From: Anticarsia gemmatalis
Taxonomy: Eukaryota > Arthropoda > Insecta > Lepidoptera > Erebidae
Length of the DNA stretch: 64,000 bases
Reading direction: 5' to 3'
Assembly: GCF_050436995.1 (NCBI RefSeq)
Contig: NC_134746.1
Span: 12,708,501-12,772,500 of the forward strand
The position numbers and the translations under genes were made by a program. How positions within the stretch are numbered: position 1 is the stretch's first letter; each line of letters starts with the position of its first letter. The notes under the pieces were generated by a model, which saw only the letters and a list, made by a program, of their open reading frames with translations, had not been told where the DNA came from and searched no databases. Positions 1 through 9,727 of the stretch are shown one piece after another.

Positions 1-1052
1 TAAATTTTGCTTCGTATTGAACTATAAAGTAACTAATTAGATTTTGGTGTTTTTTTCTTAGATATTCTAGGGGCTTCACCTATTATATTGACATACTTAC
101 TTACTTGCATCATTAGTGCTTAAGTTAAGAGGCTACACTACAGTTTTTTGCTTAAATTTAGATATAACTTAAGATTCGTTTGCTCAATTAGTATTTTTTT
201 TTTGTTTCTTCTATAATAATCTACGTTTGAAGTACCTACTTTAGTAATGATTGCTACAAAATGTATGGTACATTAAAGTATAGAGAGTTGACTCTACAAA
301 ACCTAAAACTTCTTTACGTAGTTACATAGACTTAGAAAATGCACAAACCTTTCTAATATATCGTCTAAACCCAATCATTAAGCAAAAAAAACTGGAAAAG
401 TAACACTTAAATTGGCTTTGCTAAGCTATGATGTTTTCAAAAACGTAAGACTCCGAATTTATTTTATTTAGTATGTACTATATTATTAATATTATTATAT
501 ATTAGCAAAATTTGACATAGAGCACAGATTTGAAATACACAAACTCTAATACCTACCTATATGAACCAACTCCAATCATTAAGCAAAAAAATCTGGAGAG
601 CTAACTTTTAAAATTGTTCTTTGTTTCAACTTTACTTAACAGTTCAAAAATACCAATATAAAATTTATTTATTTTCATTAATAATAATGTTATTAAAATT
701 CAGCATAATCCAGGATCATCATCGCCGCCGAAAAATAAATTATAGTCTGTTTAAAGCAAATTAAATTATAGTCTGGGTAAAGTACTTCTTAGACCCTGAC
801 AGTTTATTCAGAATAAGTACTATATTATGTGTCAGCTATGGCCCTAACAATGGTAATAAAGACAACAACTTGACACCATTGCACTGTTTGCATACAAAGT
901 ATTTAAGATTGCGTACCTACTGGCTATTCGTACTTAAATGTGTCATGTTTTGGACCTTGTACATTATGCTAATAAAAAAATAGCCTTAGTAGGTACTTAA
1001 GGGATAGTAGTAGACTAGTAGCCTGTTAAAAGTTATTAAGCTTAGGTTTCTT
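1..1052. repeat. AT-rich DNA with a diverged 201-bp tandem repeat
   Basis: No gene is visible. The motif CCAATCATTAAGCAAAAAAA occurs at about 371 and again at about 572. Similar flanking text follows both (CTGGA, then a Thr-like GTAAC/CTAAC and an AT-rich stretch), so about 340-480 and 541-690 look like two diverged tandem units spaced 201 bp apart. The rest is unremarkable AT-rich sequence. Confidence 0.45.
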
Positions 1053-1174
1053 TAACCCCCCCTTTTTGAGGTACATATAGCGATAGTTTATCTAATCAAT
1101 AGGGTGTAAAATCATATAAAAAACGCTATTGAATAGATAAACTACAGCTAAATGTACTCAGAAATCGGGGGTCA
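1053..1174. mobile_element. Palindromic MITE, family A, copy 1
   Basis: The two halves are imperfect inverted repeats. The left half reads GAGGTACATATAGCGATAGT and then TTTATCTA; the right half reads TAGATAAACTACAGCTAAAT followed by GTACTCAG. Related copies lie at 48236-48350 and 50223-50343. There is no coding capacity. The outer ends carry runs of C on the left and G on the right (TAACCCCCC / GGGGGTCAA). The superfamily is not assigned. Confidence 0.7.
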
Positions 1175-1349
1175 ACTGAATATGTATCGGGTAACTTTTA
1201 ACGAATATTTTAACAGCAGATATAACACATATCGCTAGCGACGACGGGTAAAGTGTGACTTTGCCGGACTCGAGACGCTTCCCTACCTACCCTGGCTTTG
1301 CTTGACATGTCGCCGATACATAATTCTATAGTGGCACATTTTGTCTTTG

Positions 1350-1472
1350 TGGACAGAAGTGTTGCGGCGAGACATGAAGGGATGTGAGGTTGAGGAAGAC
1401 GACGTCAAGGATAGGGCGAAGTGGACGAAGAGTGTAAGGAAGGCTGACCCCACTACCATATGGGACGAATAG
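1350..1472 (+). pseudogene. C-terminal remnant of an RTE-type non-LTR polyprotein
   Basis: One frame reads 40 codons and then TAG. It starts WTEVLRRDMKGCEVEEDD and ends VRKADPTTIWDE. This matches from memory the extreme C-terminus of lepidopteran RTE-type endonuclease-reverse transcriptases (arginine-rich LRRDM, DDVKDRAKW, KADPT). Nothing upstream could be joined to it, so it is a 5'-truncated relic, as expected after incomplete target-primed reverse transcription. It is too short to be a gene. The clade call rests on family memory; a related non-LTR clade is possible. Confidence 0.5.
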
Positions 1473-2152
1473 CCAGGAAGAGAGAGAGAGTGTCTCACCT
1501 GTCACCTCTGCCTCTAGGTACTTAATTAAATAATACCTTTTACTGGTGCAAAGTTGAGTTTATAGAATATAATTACTCAAAACAAAAGTTTGTATAACAT
1601 GATTTGACAGATGTTTCATTTGCATTTAAATAAGAGAGACTTAACTTTTAAGATTAAACATGAAATAGATATCCAGCTTTTTATCTCTCGCAAAAAGATC
1701 TGTACCTACGGATGTGGTTCTCTCATTATTCTGTATGTCTGTTTGTTGCTTTCTTCAAAACAACTGGACCGATTCGAATGTGGTTTCATGGGTTGTTCAC
1801 TATAAAGTAACTTGTTGGTTTTATTGATGTGAACCATTGTGAATGAGTGTAGGGGAGATTTATTTGATTTTCATTTGGATTGGTAAATATTTTTTATTAT
1901 TTACATAGAGGACACATAGTTAAGTTCAAAGGCTGCCATTAGTGTTTTAACTTCAGGACTACAATAGATGAGAATCGAACCCACAACATATTGTAACTGT
2001 GTGTACTTCATACTGCATTCTGAAGAGCTCTTAACCGCATTTCCAAAATCATCATTTGAAATAATCCTTTTGTGTGATATTTTATTTGTCATGACAGTCA
2101 AATTCGTGTCACAATATTTTGAATTTTGAAGCAAATGTCAAATCTGGGGGGC
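1473..2152. other. No gene seen; one B-box-like motif
   Basis: The stretch is AT-rich with no supportable gene. Around 1971-1985 the minus strand has a GGTTCGATTCT match to the RNA polymerase III B box. This could be an old SINE head, but no A box or tail was recognised. Confidence 0.3.
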
Positions 2153-2321
2153 TATCACGTCGTATTACAGTTGACAACTATTTGAAAGCCGCTATGCTGT
2201 ACATTGTTTTCTCACTTAGATTAAAGTGATTAACACGTTGCGGCAAAGCAGCAATGTGCAATACATTGCTGTAGTGACTATCAATTTGACGTACACTAGT
2301 TGTCAACTGAGATACGTGATA
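2153..2321. mobile_element. Short TIR element (MITE), family B, copy 1
   Basis: It starts TATCACGT and ends ACGTGATA. The arms continue as AGTTGACAACTA on the left and TAGTTGTCAACTGAGATACG on the right, giving an inverted repeat of about 26 bp. Inside are GCTGTACATTG and CAATACATTGCTG. A second copy in the opposite orientation lies at 19715-19872. There is no coding capacity. Confidence 0.75.
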
Positions 2322-2552
2322 ACGACTAGTACCCAACTAGCACACAAGCGCTATAACAAGCTGCACAATGGCCGGTTAAAGGATTTTTATAACGCCTTAG
2401 GCTCCTTAGTAAGAAGTATAGTGGTTCTATAAGCGGCTACAGATCTCTTGTAGCGTCAAATAGGCCCATACTGTCCAGCTTATAGCTCTAAATTGGATCT
2501 ACAGTGGTCGTAAATAGTAATTATAATAGTACGCAGTATAGTAGTTCTACAG

Positions 2553-2711
2553 GAGCGCTAAAATAAGATGAAGGTGGTATAATCGCGCTACAACAGCTTT
2601 TTCGCAGCTTCGTGGCGCTTACCAGCTGTTGTACAGAGGTGGTTAGCGCCACGAGCGTTCGAAAAAGCTCTTGCAGCGCGATTATACCACCTTTACCTTA
2701 TTTTAGCGCTA
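2553..2711. repeat. Long inverted repeat (about 72-bp arms)
   Basis: The left arm runs from AGCGCTAAAATAAG at about 2554. The right arm ends CTTATTTTAGCGCT at about 2710. The arms also share GGTGGTATAATCGCGCT, AGCTTTTTCG and CGTGGCGCT, so most of each roughly 72-bp arm pairs. The short loop holds CAGCTGTTGTACAGAGG. It could be a MITE nested in the larger element or that element's own internal palindrome. Confidence 0.75.
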
Positions 2712-3867
2712 CTGTGTAACGGTTATAAATGCTAACGCTCTAAATTAGTAATATGGTCGGTTTATTATGGTGTAAACTAAATATATTGTATTAAAATGAA
2801 TCATCAGTGACAAATGAGGAGACATTTTATTTTTACGGATTGGATTATTAAAATAACAAGTAGTCTATCGCTTTTATTTCTTTGTGTACGTGATATGAAA
2901 GTGCGAGTTCCAGTTTGCTGTCAATATATATGTATATTATCGTCAATATTTTCATGCGCCCTCAAAATATTCAGTTTTAAATGCAAAAATTATATAGATA
3001 TGTGGATTTGGAAATTGTATTTTGAACATAAATAAAACTTTGAGGGTTACAGATAGTTTAATTAGGCTGGCAACACTGGTGTAGTGACTTGAAATTTTTT
3101 GCTCTCAGTTTTAAAATTCAATTTTTATTTATTTATTACGTATTTGTCAATAATTGTGTCTAAAAGTTGTAAATAAGTGTAATTAGGTTGTCTTCTACTA
3201 ATATATAGTCAATCAAGATGGAAAAGTGTGATTAAGACAACAATATAATAATTACGCCAACCAAGTGTCAAGGCGTCAACGTATTTCAAATTCAAACAAG
3301 GAATAAGTGTTTGATAAATACAGGGAGTATTTCGTATCGCTTGTTATTATAGACTTATTAGATTTTATCTAAAATCCGTTAGATAAAGTGTAGCATATTC
3401 AGGCTCACTACCCCCATGCTCTTCAACATTGAATCAACGCAGCACTGATTCAGTGTTATAGTCTTCCATTGTAGGTAGCTTATTTCCCATATACCATTCA
3501 GTTTAATTAGTATTGTAAGAGTCTAATTGTTAGGTTTCCTATTAACTGCAATGCTAGTTTTTTTATTTTATTAATTTTTTGGTCTAAACCTACCCACTTT
3601 AAAAACATCTTGTAACATCATTGTAATTATAAATTATTTAACTGCAAGGTCCAACTAACCCCTTATTATTTATCCCCTATATCTTTATCTGTGTTTTCCT
3701 CTTTCTTTTGTTAGTTACTTTGTGTATATTTCTTCTAAAACTATTAACAATACTAACATAGAGCATCTCAATAAATACTAACTTTCCCCAACTAATTCTT
3801 TCTATATCCTGCTGTATATCTCAACTTTCTTTATAACGTTTCAGATCCTTTGTTGTTAATATCAACA

Positions 3868-5415
3868 ATGATGACCAGGAAGGCAACAGCAAAGGATACT
3901 GAGAACAAGCTTAAACTTGCTCTGCTCGAGCTCAAGAAGTGCAAAGATGAGAACAGCCTGCTGTTGAGGGAGCGTGTTGACTGTGAAGAAGAGATCAAGG
4001 AGGTCAACCACAAGGTTGTATCACTGAAGGGGGAACTTGCTGAGCTCCATATTGAAAATATGGACTTACTGGATCAGCGGGACAGGCTACAACAAGAAGT
4101 TAGCTCATTTGGCAGCTGTAATGAGACCTATGAGTGGTCTCTGAGCCGCATAAATGAGCTAGAGACAAGCCTGCATGAAGCCCACACTAAGATCATCTCA
4201 TTGGAACGGTCAATACAATCATTTGACAGTAGTGCAACTCATCATTTGTATTCTGAGCTTATAGGCTGTAAATCTTTATTAACTAGAGTTAAAAGCAATA
4301 AAAAGTTTAGGAAATACACTAGAATTAGTAAGATAATTAAAAAATTAGAATTAAAACTTAAGAAATTTAACAAACTTAGATTATTAGTTAATTCAAATAA
4401 AGATTTGATTGAGGAACGTAGGGAACTAGTTTTAGAAGTCAATAGTTGTAGTGAAGAACTCATCTCCAGTAGGCTATTGTATGACAGGCATACTCTCGAC
4501 CTTAAGTCACAAATCTCACACCTACAATCTAAATTAACAAAAATTACCTTAGATTATGAACGTGAAACTCACGATTACATACTAAAATACGATGAGATAG
4601 CTAAAGTTGGCAGGGAAAATTTAGAGCGTGTTAGGGCCTTAGCTAATAGCACTCCATGCACTAGGTGTTCTCAGTCTCAGGGACCCCCTTGTGACTTAGA
4701 ACGGTTAGAACCCTCTCAAATTAGTTTAGGTACTGAGACTTCACTGACCGACTCATCTGACAGTATTCCCTCTTCCTTCATAGATCTTAACACAAAGAAC
4801 AGAGTAGCTATGTTCTCAGATAAGTTAGGCATTAACTTAGGACCTATAATAAACAATAACTTACATTGTAGTTTTAAAAATAACTGTTACCCTAACCTCA
4901 AATTAAATCAAATAATAGATAGAATTAGGAACACTCACTTAGATATAAATACAACAGTAGTTTTACTGATAGGTGATAGTTTAGGTTTAGATAAAACTGA
5001 TATTATTGATAGTATTAGCAGTTTATTGCAATTAGATTTAGGTAAATTAATTATCTGCGCATTCCCATACTCACAATCTCTTACAGAAAGGGAAAATAAG
5101 CGTATACATAGGTTGAATAATCAACTACATTTAATGACATCTTATCATAGTGATAAGTTATTGTTTTTTGACACTAATAAGTTTATTAGTAGTTTTATTT
5201 ACACTCAAGAAACTATGTTTCTTAATAGTTCGGACAAACGACAAATTGCTACATTGTTAGCTTATAATATTAACACAGTTATAGGTGCTATAACGCAGTT
5301 TAGGTTAAGGGACGACCCAGTATTGTGTAGTTATTCTAACAATACTGTGATTAAATGTATAGGTAGTGTAGTTAGCGACAAGGTTACGAATAATGTATCC
5401 GATTCTTTAAACTGA
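3868..5415 (+). CDS. Non-LTR retrotransposon ORF1 protein, coiled coil plus GDS-type domain
   Basis: The product is 515 residues; the first ATG in the open frame is 3868, and upstream codons in frame are TTG/TTA. Residues 1 to about 270 are rich in Leu, Glu and Lys with heptad-like spacing and should form a coiled coil, which in ORF1 proteins drives trimer or RNP assembly. A Cys pair (CTRC) follows, then a Ser/Thr-rich linker. Near residues 365-371 is LLIGDSL, which resembles block I of SGNH/GDSL esterases; an esterase-like domain is known in CR1-type ORF1 proteins. The matching C-terminal Asp-x-x-His motif was not clearly seen, so activity is uncertain. No gag-type zinc knuckle is present. 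It ends 11 bases before the ORF2 ATG, fitting reinitiation or a bicistronic mRNA. Confidence 0.75.
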   Translation: MMTRKATAKDTENKLKLALLELKKCKDENSLLLRERVDCEEEIKEVNHKVVSLKGELAELHIENMDLLDQRDRLQQEVSSFGSCNETYEWSLSRINELETSLHEAHTKIISLERSIQSFDSSATHHLYSELIGCKSLLTRVKSNKKFRKYTRISKIIKKLELKLKKFNKLRLLVNSNKDLIEERRELVLEVNSCSEELISSRLLYDRHTLDLKSQISHLQSKLTKITLDYERETHDYILKYDEIAKVGRENLERVRALANSTPCTRCSQSQGPPCDLERLEPSQISLGTETSLTDSSDSIPSSFIDLNTKNRVAMFSDKLGINLGPIINNNLHCSFKNNCYPNLKLNQIIDRIRNTHLDINTTVVLLIGDSLGLDKTDIIDSISSLLQLDLGKLIICAFPYSQSLTERENKRIHRLNNQLHLMTSYHSDKLLFFDTNKFISSFIYTQETMFLNSSDKRQIATLLAYNINTVIGAITQFRLRDDPVLCSYSNNTVIKCIGSVVSDKVTNNVSDSLN

Positions 5416-5426
5416 CAGGTAGGACA

Positions 5427-8282
5427 ATGGATAAACAGCTAGGCTCATTAAATTTAGTACATCAAAACATACAAGGTTTATCCAGCAAGGAATTAGAAGT
5501 AGAATTGTTCTTACAAAAACATAATGTAGGTATTTTCTGTGTGACTGAGCATTGGCTACACACGGAACAAATCGCAATAAACAATGAGTTTTATACAATT
5601 ATTAGTGCGTATATTAGGAACAAAGCTAGACATGGTGGTTCACTGATTATGGTAGCTAACAGTATTAAATGTAAAGAACGTAGGGACATAGTTAATTTGT
5701 CAATAGAACGCACGGCTGAGGTTTCCTGTGTCGAGCTAGAGCGACACATAGTAGTTTGTATATATAGACCACCAAATAGTGAGTTTACTTTATTTGAGTC
5801 GATAATGGAGGACATATTAAAACGTTTAAGTATAAGCAACAAGTATGTGGTAGTGTGTGGTGATTTTAATGTAAATTTACTTGAGCAATCTTCGACTAGT
5901 ACGAGACTTAAGTCATTATTTAAATCTTTTAATTTAGTTTTTTTATTTAATGAGCCCACTAGAATCACTGCACATTCTGCTACATGCTTGGACAATATAT
6001 TCTGCAACTGCGAATGCTTAGGTAGGGAAATCTTAAGTGAACTAACATCGGACCATTGTGGACAGAAGGCTATATTTCCTGTTAGGATAGATAATAGGTT
6101 AAAGAAAATTACTTGTAGGCCTATTACTAGGGATCGTTTAGTATTATTTAATAGTGAGATAGCTAGTGCTATGACAAAGTTAGACGACACCGAAGAACAC
6201 CCGGATAACCTTTACACATCGTTATTCAACATTATTGAATCCAAGTTCAAAACTATCTTCAAAGAGAAAACCATACTAGATAACAATAGGAAACTGAAAT
6301 TTTGCGATTGGGCGACAGCAGGTATTTATAAAAGTAGAGCTAGGCTGTATGAGCTTTATTCCATGAAACAGTTCAATTTTAATCCTAAATTTCTTGAATA
6401 CGTTAGGAACTATTCAAAAATTTTTAAGAGAACTTGTGTTGCTGCTAAATCCTTACACTTAAGCAACAAAATTAAAAGCTCAGACAATACGATCAAAACC
6501 ACATGGAATATCATTAACAACGAAACAGGTCGTGCTATCCAGCGCGAAAATAATTTTGAACTGAAAGTAAATGACATGATTATCACCAACAACTTAGAGG
6601 TTGCTCAGACGTTCAATACTTTCTTCGCTGATATTCCCACAGCTACAACTAGCTCCTTGAATTCCTGTCCTGCCAAGGCAGAATGTTTACTTCGAAATAG
6701 TGTAGAAGAGTGTGGTAGTGTTTTTTTCTTCAAACATATCAACTCTAATAATGTAGTTAAGGCTTTTAGGTCGCTCAACTCCAAAAAAACACCTGACCTC
6801 TGGGGCATCTCTGTTAAATTAGTAGAAAGTATCATTCTGGAAATAGCCCCCCATTTGGCTTTAATATTTAACAGGTGCGTAGATGCTGGTGTGTTTCCGG
6901 ACTTAATGAAACACAGTAAAGTAGTACCACTCTTTAAGAAGGGATCTAAGAGTGAGCCCAGCAATTTCAGGCCCATTTCCATCTTGCCTGCGGTTAGCAA
7001 AATCTTCGAAAAGGTCATCTTAGAGCAGCTCGAAAGTCACTTTAACTCGAATCAGCTATTTCATGGTAAACAGTATGGTTTCACAAAGGGTAGGTCAACA
7101 ATCGATGCAGGTATTTCGCTCGTCAAGCATATCTATGATGCTTGGGAGACATCCCAGGACGCCATTGGGGTGTTCTGCGATCTCTCCAAAGCATTTGACT
7201 GTGTCCAACATAATAGTAATACGCTCCTTAGGAAACTAAACCACTATGGAATTAGGGATACAGCGCTCGATTTACTTGCGTCATATTTGAGTAATAGGAT
7301 TCAACGAGTAGATATCAATGGTGTAAGGTCTTCAGGTTCAGCTGTTTCTCTCGGCGTGCCTCAGGGTTCGATACTCGGTCCGTTTCTTTTTCTCGTATAT
7401 ATAAACGATCTCCCCTTTCAGGTGCAGGACTTATGTGATATTATATTATTTGCAGATGACACTTCACTCATTTTTAAAGTAGATCGTTCGAAGTCTTGTT
7501 TTATTGATATCAATAGTATTCTTGAACAGGTCCACAACTGGTTCACTTGTAATAATCTGTTATTAAATTCTAACAAAACTAAGTGCATTAGGTTCACTAT
7601 GCCCAACGCGAGGAATTCAGGTACTAACATAGTCGTAAATGGGCAAACTATCGATTTGGTAGATTCGGCAACGTTTTTAGGTATCAGTCTGGATAGCAAG
7701 CTCCAATGGGGCACTCAGATAGCGCATCTCTCGGGGAGACTCAGCTCCGCCGCGTACGCAATCAGAAAAGTAAGACAGTTTGCTGGTGTGGATGCGGCAA
7801 GACTGGTTTACTTTAGTTATTTTCACAGCGTCATGTCTTACGGTATATTACTGTGGGGTAAGGCTGCTGATATAGATGTTATTTTTGTCCTTCAAAAAAG
7901 AGCTATCCGTGCAATTTATAGTTTAGGAGCGCGAGACTCCTTGAGAGAGCTTTTTGGGCAGATAGGGATACTGACGGTGTCATCACAGTATGTGCTTGCA
8001 AACTTGTTGTATATAAAACAAAATTTAGGGACTTTCGCAACAAATAGCGATAGACACAATTATAACACTAGAAACAGACACAAATTAGTAGGTCCCCATC
8101 ATCGTTTACACAAGGTGCACAATTCGTTTGTAGGTCTCGGCATTCGTTTCTTCAACAAGCTTCCAAAGCACATCATGGATTTACCCCTGCCAAAATTCAA
8201 AGTTGCTGTTAAGGAACATCTCGTTAGGAAAGCTTATTACAGAATTGATGAGTATCTAAACGACAATAGCTCTTGGGATTAG
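5427..8282 (+). CDS. Non-LTR retrotransposon ORF2: APE endonuclease and reverse transcriptase
   Basis: The product is 951 residues with no internal stop. The N-terminal domain (about 1-225) is an AP-like endonuclease that nicks the target DNA. Visible motifs are NIQGL near 14, the Glu of TEHWL at 41, GDFN near 145 and SDH near 207. The reverse transcriptase spans about 490-770: FRPISILP, DLSKAFD, GVPQGSILGP and the catalytic FADD at 675-678. The C-terminal part (about 860-951) has HNYNTRNRHKL and FNKLP, typical of this superfamily. All catalytic motifs survive, so the copy may be young or active. After motif A the text reads VQHNSNTLL, which looks like a small in-frame insertion compared with the usual HNTLL. 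No RNase H domain was recognised. Confidence 0.93.
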   Translation: MDKQLGSLNLVHQNIQGLSSKELEVELFLQKHNVGIFCVTEHWLHTEQIAINNEFYTIISAYIRNKARHGGSLIMVANSIKCKERRDIVNLSIERTAEVSCVELERHIVVCIYRPPNSEFTLFESIMEDILKRLSISNKYVVVCGDFNVNLLEQSSTSTRLKSLFKSFNLVFLFNEPTRITAHSATCLDNIFCNCECLGREILSELTSDHCGQKAIFPVRIDNRLKKITCRPITRDRLVLFNSEIASAMTKLDDTEEHPDNLYTSLFNIIESKFKTIFKEKTILDNNRKLKFCDWATAGIYKSRARLYELYSMKQFNFNPKFLEYVRNYSKIFKRTCVAAKSLHLSNKIKSSDNTIKTTWNIINNETGRAIQRENNFELKVNDMIITNNLEVAQTFNTFFADIPTATTSSLNSCPAKAECLLRNSVEECGSVFFFKHINSNNVVKAFRSLNSKKTPDLWGISVKLVESIILEIAPHLALIFNRCVDAGVFPDLMKHSKVVPLFKKGSKSEPSNFRPISILPAVSKIFEKVILEQLESHFNSNQLFHGKQYGFTKGRSTIDAGISLVKHIYDAWETSQDAIGVFCDLSKAFDCVQHNSNTLLRKLNHYGIRDTALDLLASYLSNRIQRVDINGVRSSGSAVSLGVPQGSILGPFLFLVYINDLPFQVQDLCDIILFADDTSLIFKVDRSKSCFIDINSILEQVHNWFTCNNLLLNSNKTKCIRFTMPNARNSGTNIVVNGQTIDLVDSATFLGISLDSKLQWGTQIAHLSGRLSSAAYAIRKVRQFAGVDAARLVYFSYFHSVMSYGILLWGKAADIDVIFVLQKRAIRAIYSLGARDSLRELFGQIGILTVSSQYVLANLLYIKQNLGTFATNSDRHNYNTRNRHKLVGPHHRLHKVHNSFVGLGIRFFNKLPKHIMDLPLPKFKVAVKEHLVRKAYYRIDEYLNDNSSWD

Positions 8283-8811
8283 TCGCTCGCTTGATTAGGA
8301 TTCTTTGAAATTAGGGAACTTTGCTATAAATTGTATAAACTCAGTAGCAGTAGGTCTAATATTGTAAAACATGGGCAATTAATGATGCAAATAGGTGATG
8401 TTACGTACAATTTGATGTTATTCATAAAACTGTCACTTTTTTCTTTTATAATGTTCACAACCAGTGTGCTCACTTGCTGCCCATATTCTTATTATCACAT
8501 GCTAGTAGGTGCTCCCAACATACGGTATGATCAGAGACTAATAAATAACCTAGCTATATTAATTTAACTTAATTGACGTTTAGTCTATATCGCTGATTGT
8601 TGGCAGCTCCTCGCATGATCAATTATTGTATCAACCACATTGTAAAACTTTTGGCGATTGAAAAGAGTGGCCGTGAGTTTCTCGCTAGCTCTTCTCATAA
8701 GGCTCTACCCCCTTTCCGAGCTAGTGGTAGATTCAGTAATTGTAACGACTATCATAAGTGTCAATATTTGACCTAAATGAATAAATGATTTGATTTTGAT
8801 TGATTTTGATT
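8283..8811 (+). other. 3' UTR and microsatellite tail of the non-LTR element
   Basis: This non-coding tail holds the block GGCGATTGAAAAGAGTGG and CTTCTCATAAGGCTCTACCC before the TGATTTTGAT-type repeat. The same block, reversed and diverged, is found at 37334-37513 and 49712-49885. It is therefore the conserved 3' end the reverse transcriptase would recognise. Confidence 0.75.
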
Positions 8812-8819
8812 AGGGTTAG

Positions 8820-9138
8820 AGGTAATAAAAAATGATTTTAATTATGTTAACGTTACCAGGCTATAGATTTATATGATCTTCAAAAGATCGTAATAACCTC
8901 AAAAAATATGTTTACCAAATGATGTAATGGCGTCTCGATCAAGCACCTCTCAGAGTTGGTTACATCTGCTGTAGCGGCTTAAGCTGTACAAAGGCTCTAG
9001 TGTTTGCTGTTGTAGACCTCAAGGTTCTGCAGTTGTGGCATAGGAGTGCTTCAATATAATTGTTTTGGTCGCACACCAGCATTTTACTCGTACTTTTAGG
9101 GGTCAGTCGTTGAATATTAAAATAGTTTGAAAATCATT
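8820..9138. other. No gene seen; likely interior of the large TIR element
   Basis: Short CTGTAGCGGCTTAAGCTGTA-like text resembles the style of 2430-2460 (GCGGCTACAGATC, TTGTAGCG). This fits the idea that both flanks of the retrotransposon belong to one older element. No ORF is supported. Confidence 0.35.
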
Positions 9139-9727
9139 TTTTTTTTATTTATTTTATTTATTTTATTTATTTTATTTATTTTATTTATTTTATTTATTTT
9201 ATTTATTTTATTTATTTCATTTATTTCATTTATTTCATTTATTTCATTTATTTCATTTATTTCATTTATTTCATTTATTTTATTTATTTTATTTATTTTA
9301 TTTATTTTATTTATTTTATTTATTTTATTTATTTTATTTATTTTATTTATTTTATTTATTTTATTTATTTTATTTATTTTATTTATTTTATTTCTTTTAT
9401 TTATTTTATTTATTTTATTTATTTTATTTATTTTATTTATTTTATTTATTTTATTTATTTTATTTATTTTATTTATTTTATTTATTTTATTTATTTTATT
9501 TATTTTATTTATTTTATTTATTTTATTTATTTTATTTATTTTATTTATTTTATTTATTTTATTTATTTTATTTATTTTATTTATTTTATTTATTTTATTT
9601 ATTTTATTTATTTTATTTATTTTATTTATTTTATTTGTTTTATTTGTTTTATTTATTTTATTTATTTTATTTATTTTATTTATTTTATTTATTTTATTTA
9701 TTTTATTTATTTTATTTTATTTTATTT
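9139..9727. repeat. 9-bp minisatellite, unit TTTTATTTA, about 65 copies
   Basis: A perfect or near-perfect run of TTTTATTTA covers about 590 bp. A block of about seven units near 9217-9275 reads TTTCATTTA instead. Single variants occur near 9393 (TTTCTTTTA) and 9637-9650 (TTTGTTTTA). Because 9 is a multiple of 3 the tract stays open in one frame as a Phe-Ile-Leu repeat. That is an artefact, not a protein. Confidence 0.95.

Larger units (their letters stand above)
3056..8811 (+). mobile_element. CR1/Jockey-type non-LTR retrotransposon, near full length
   Basis: It has two long ORFs, ORF1 at 3868-5415 and ORF2 at 5427-8282, with untranslated regions on both sides and no LTRs. The 3' end is a short TGATTTTGAT-type microsatellite tail at about 8785-8811. 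An imperfect target duplication is possible: AGGGTTACAGA at 3043-3053 against AGGGTTAGAGG at 8812-8822. That places the 5' end near 3056. The 5' boundary is inferred. Truncated 3' relatives lie at 37334-37513 and 49712-49885. Confidence 0.8.
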
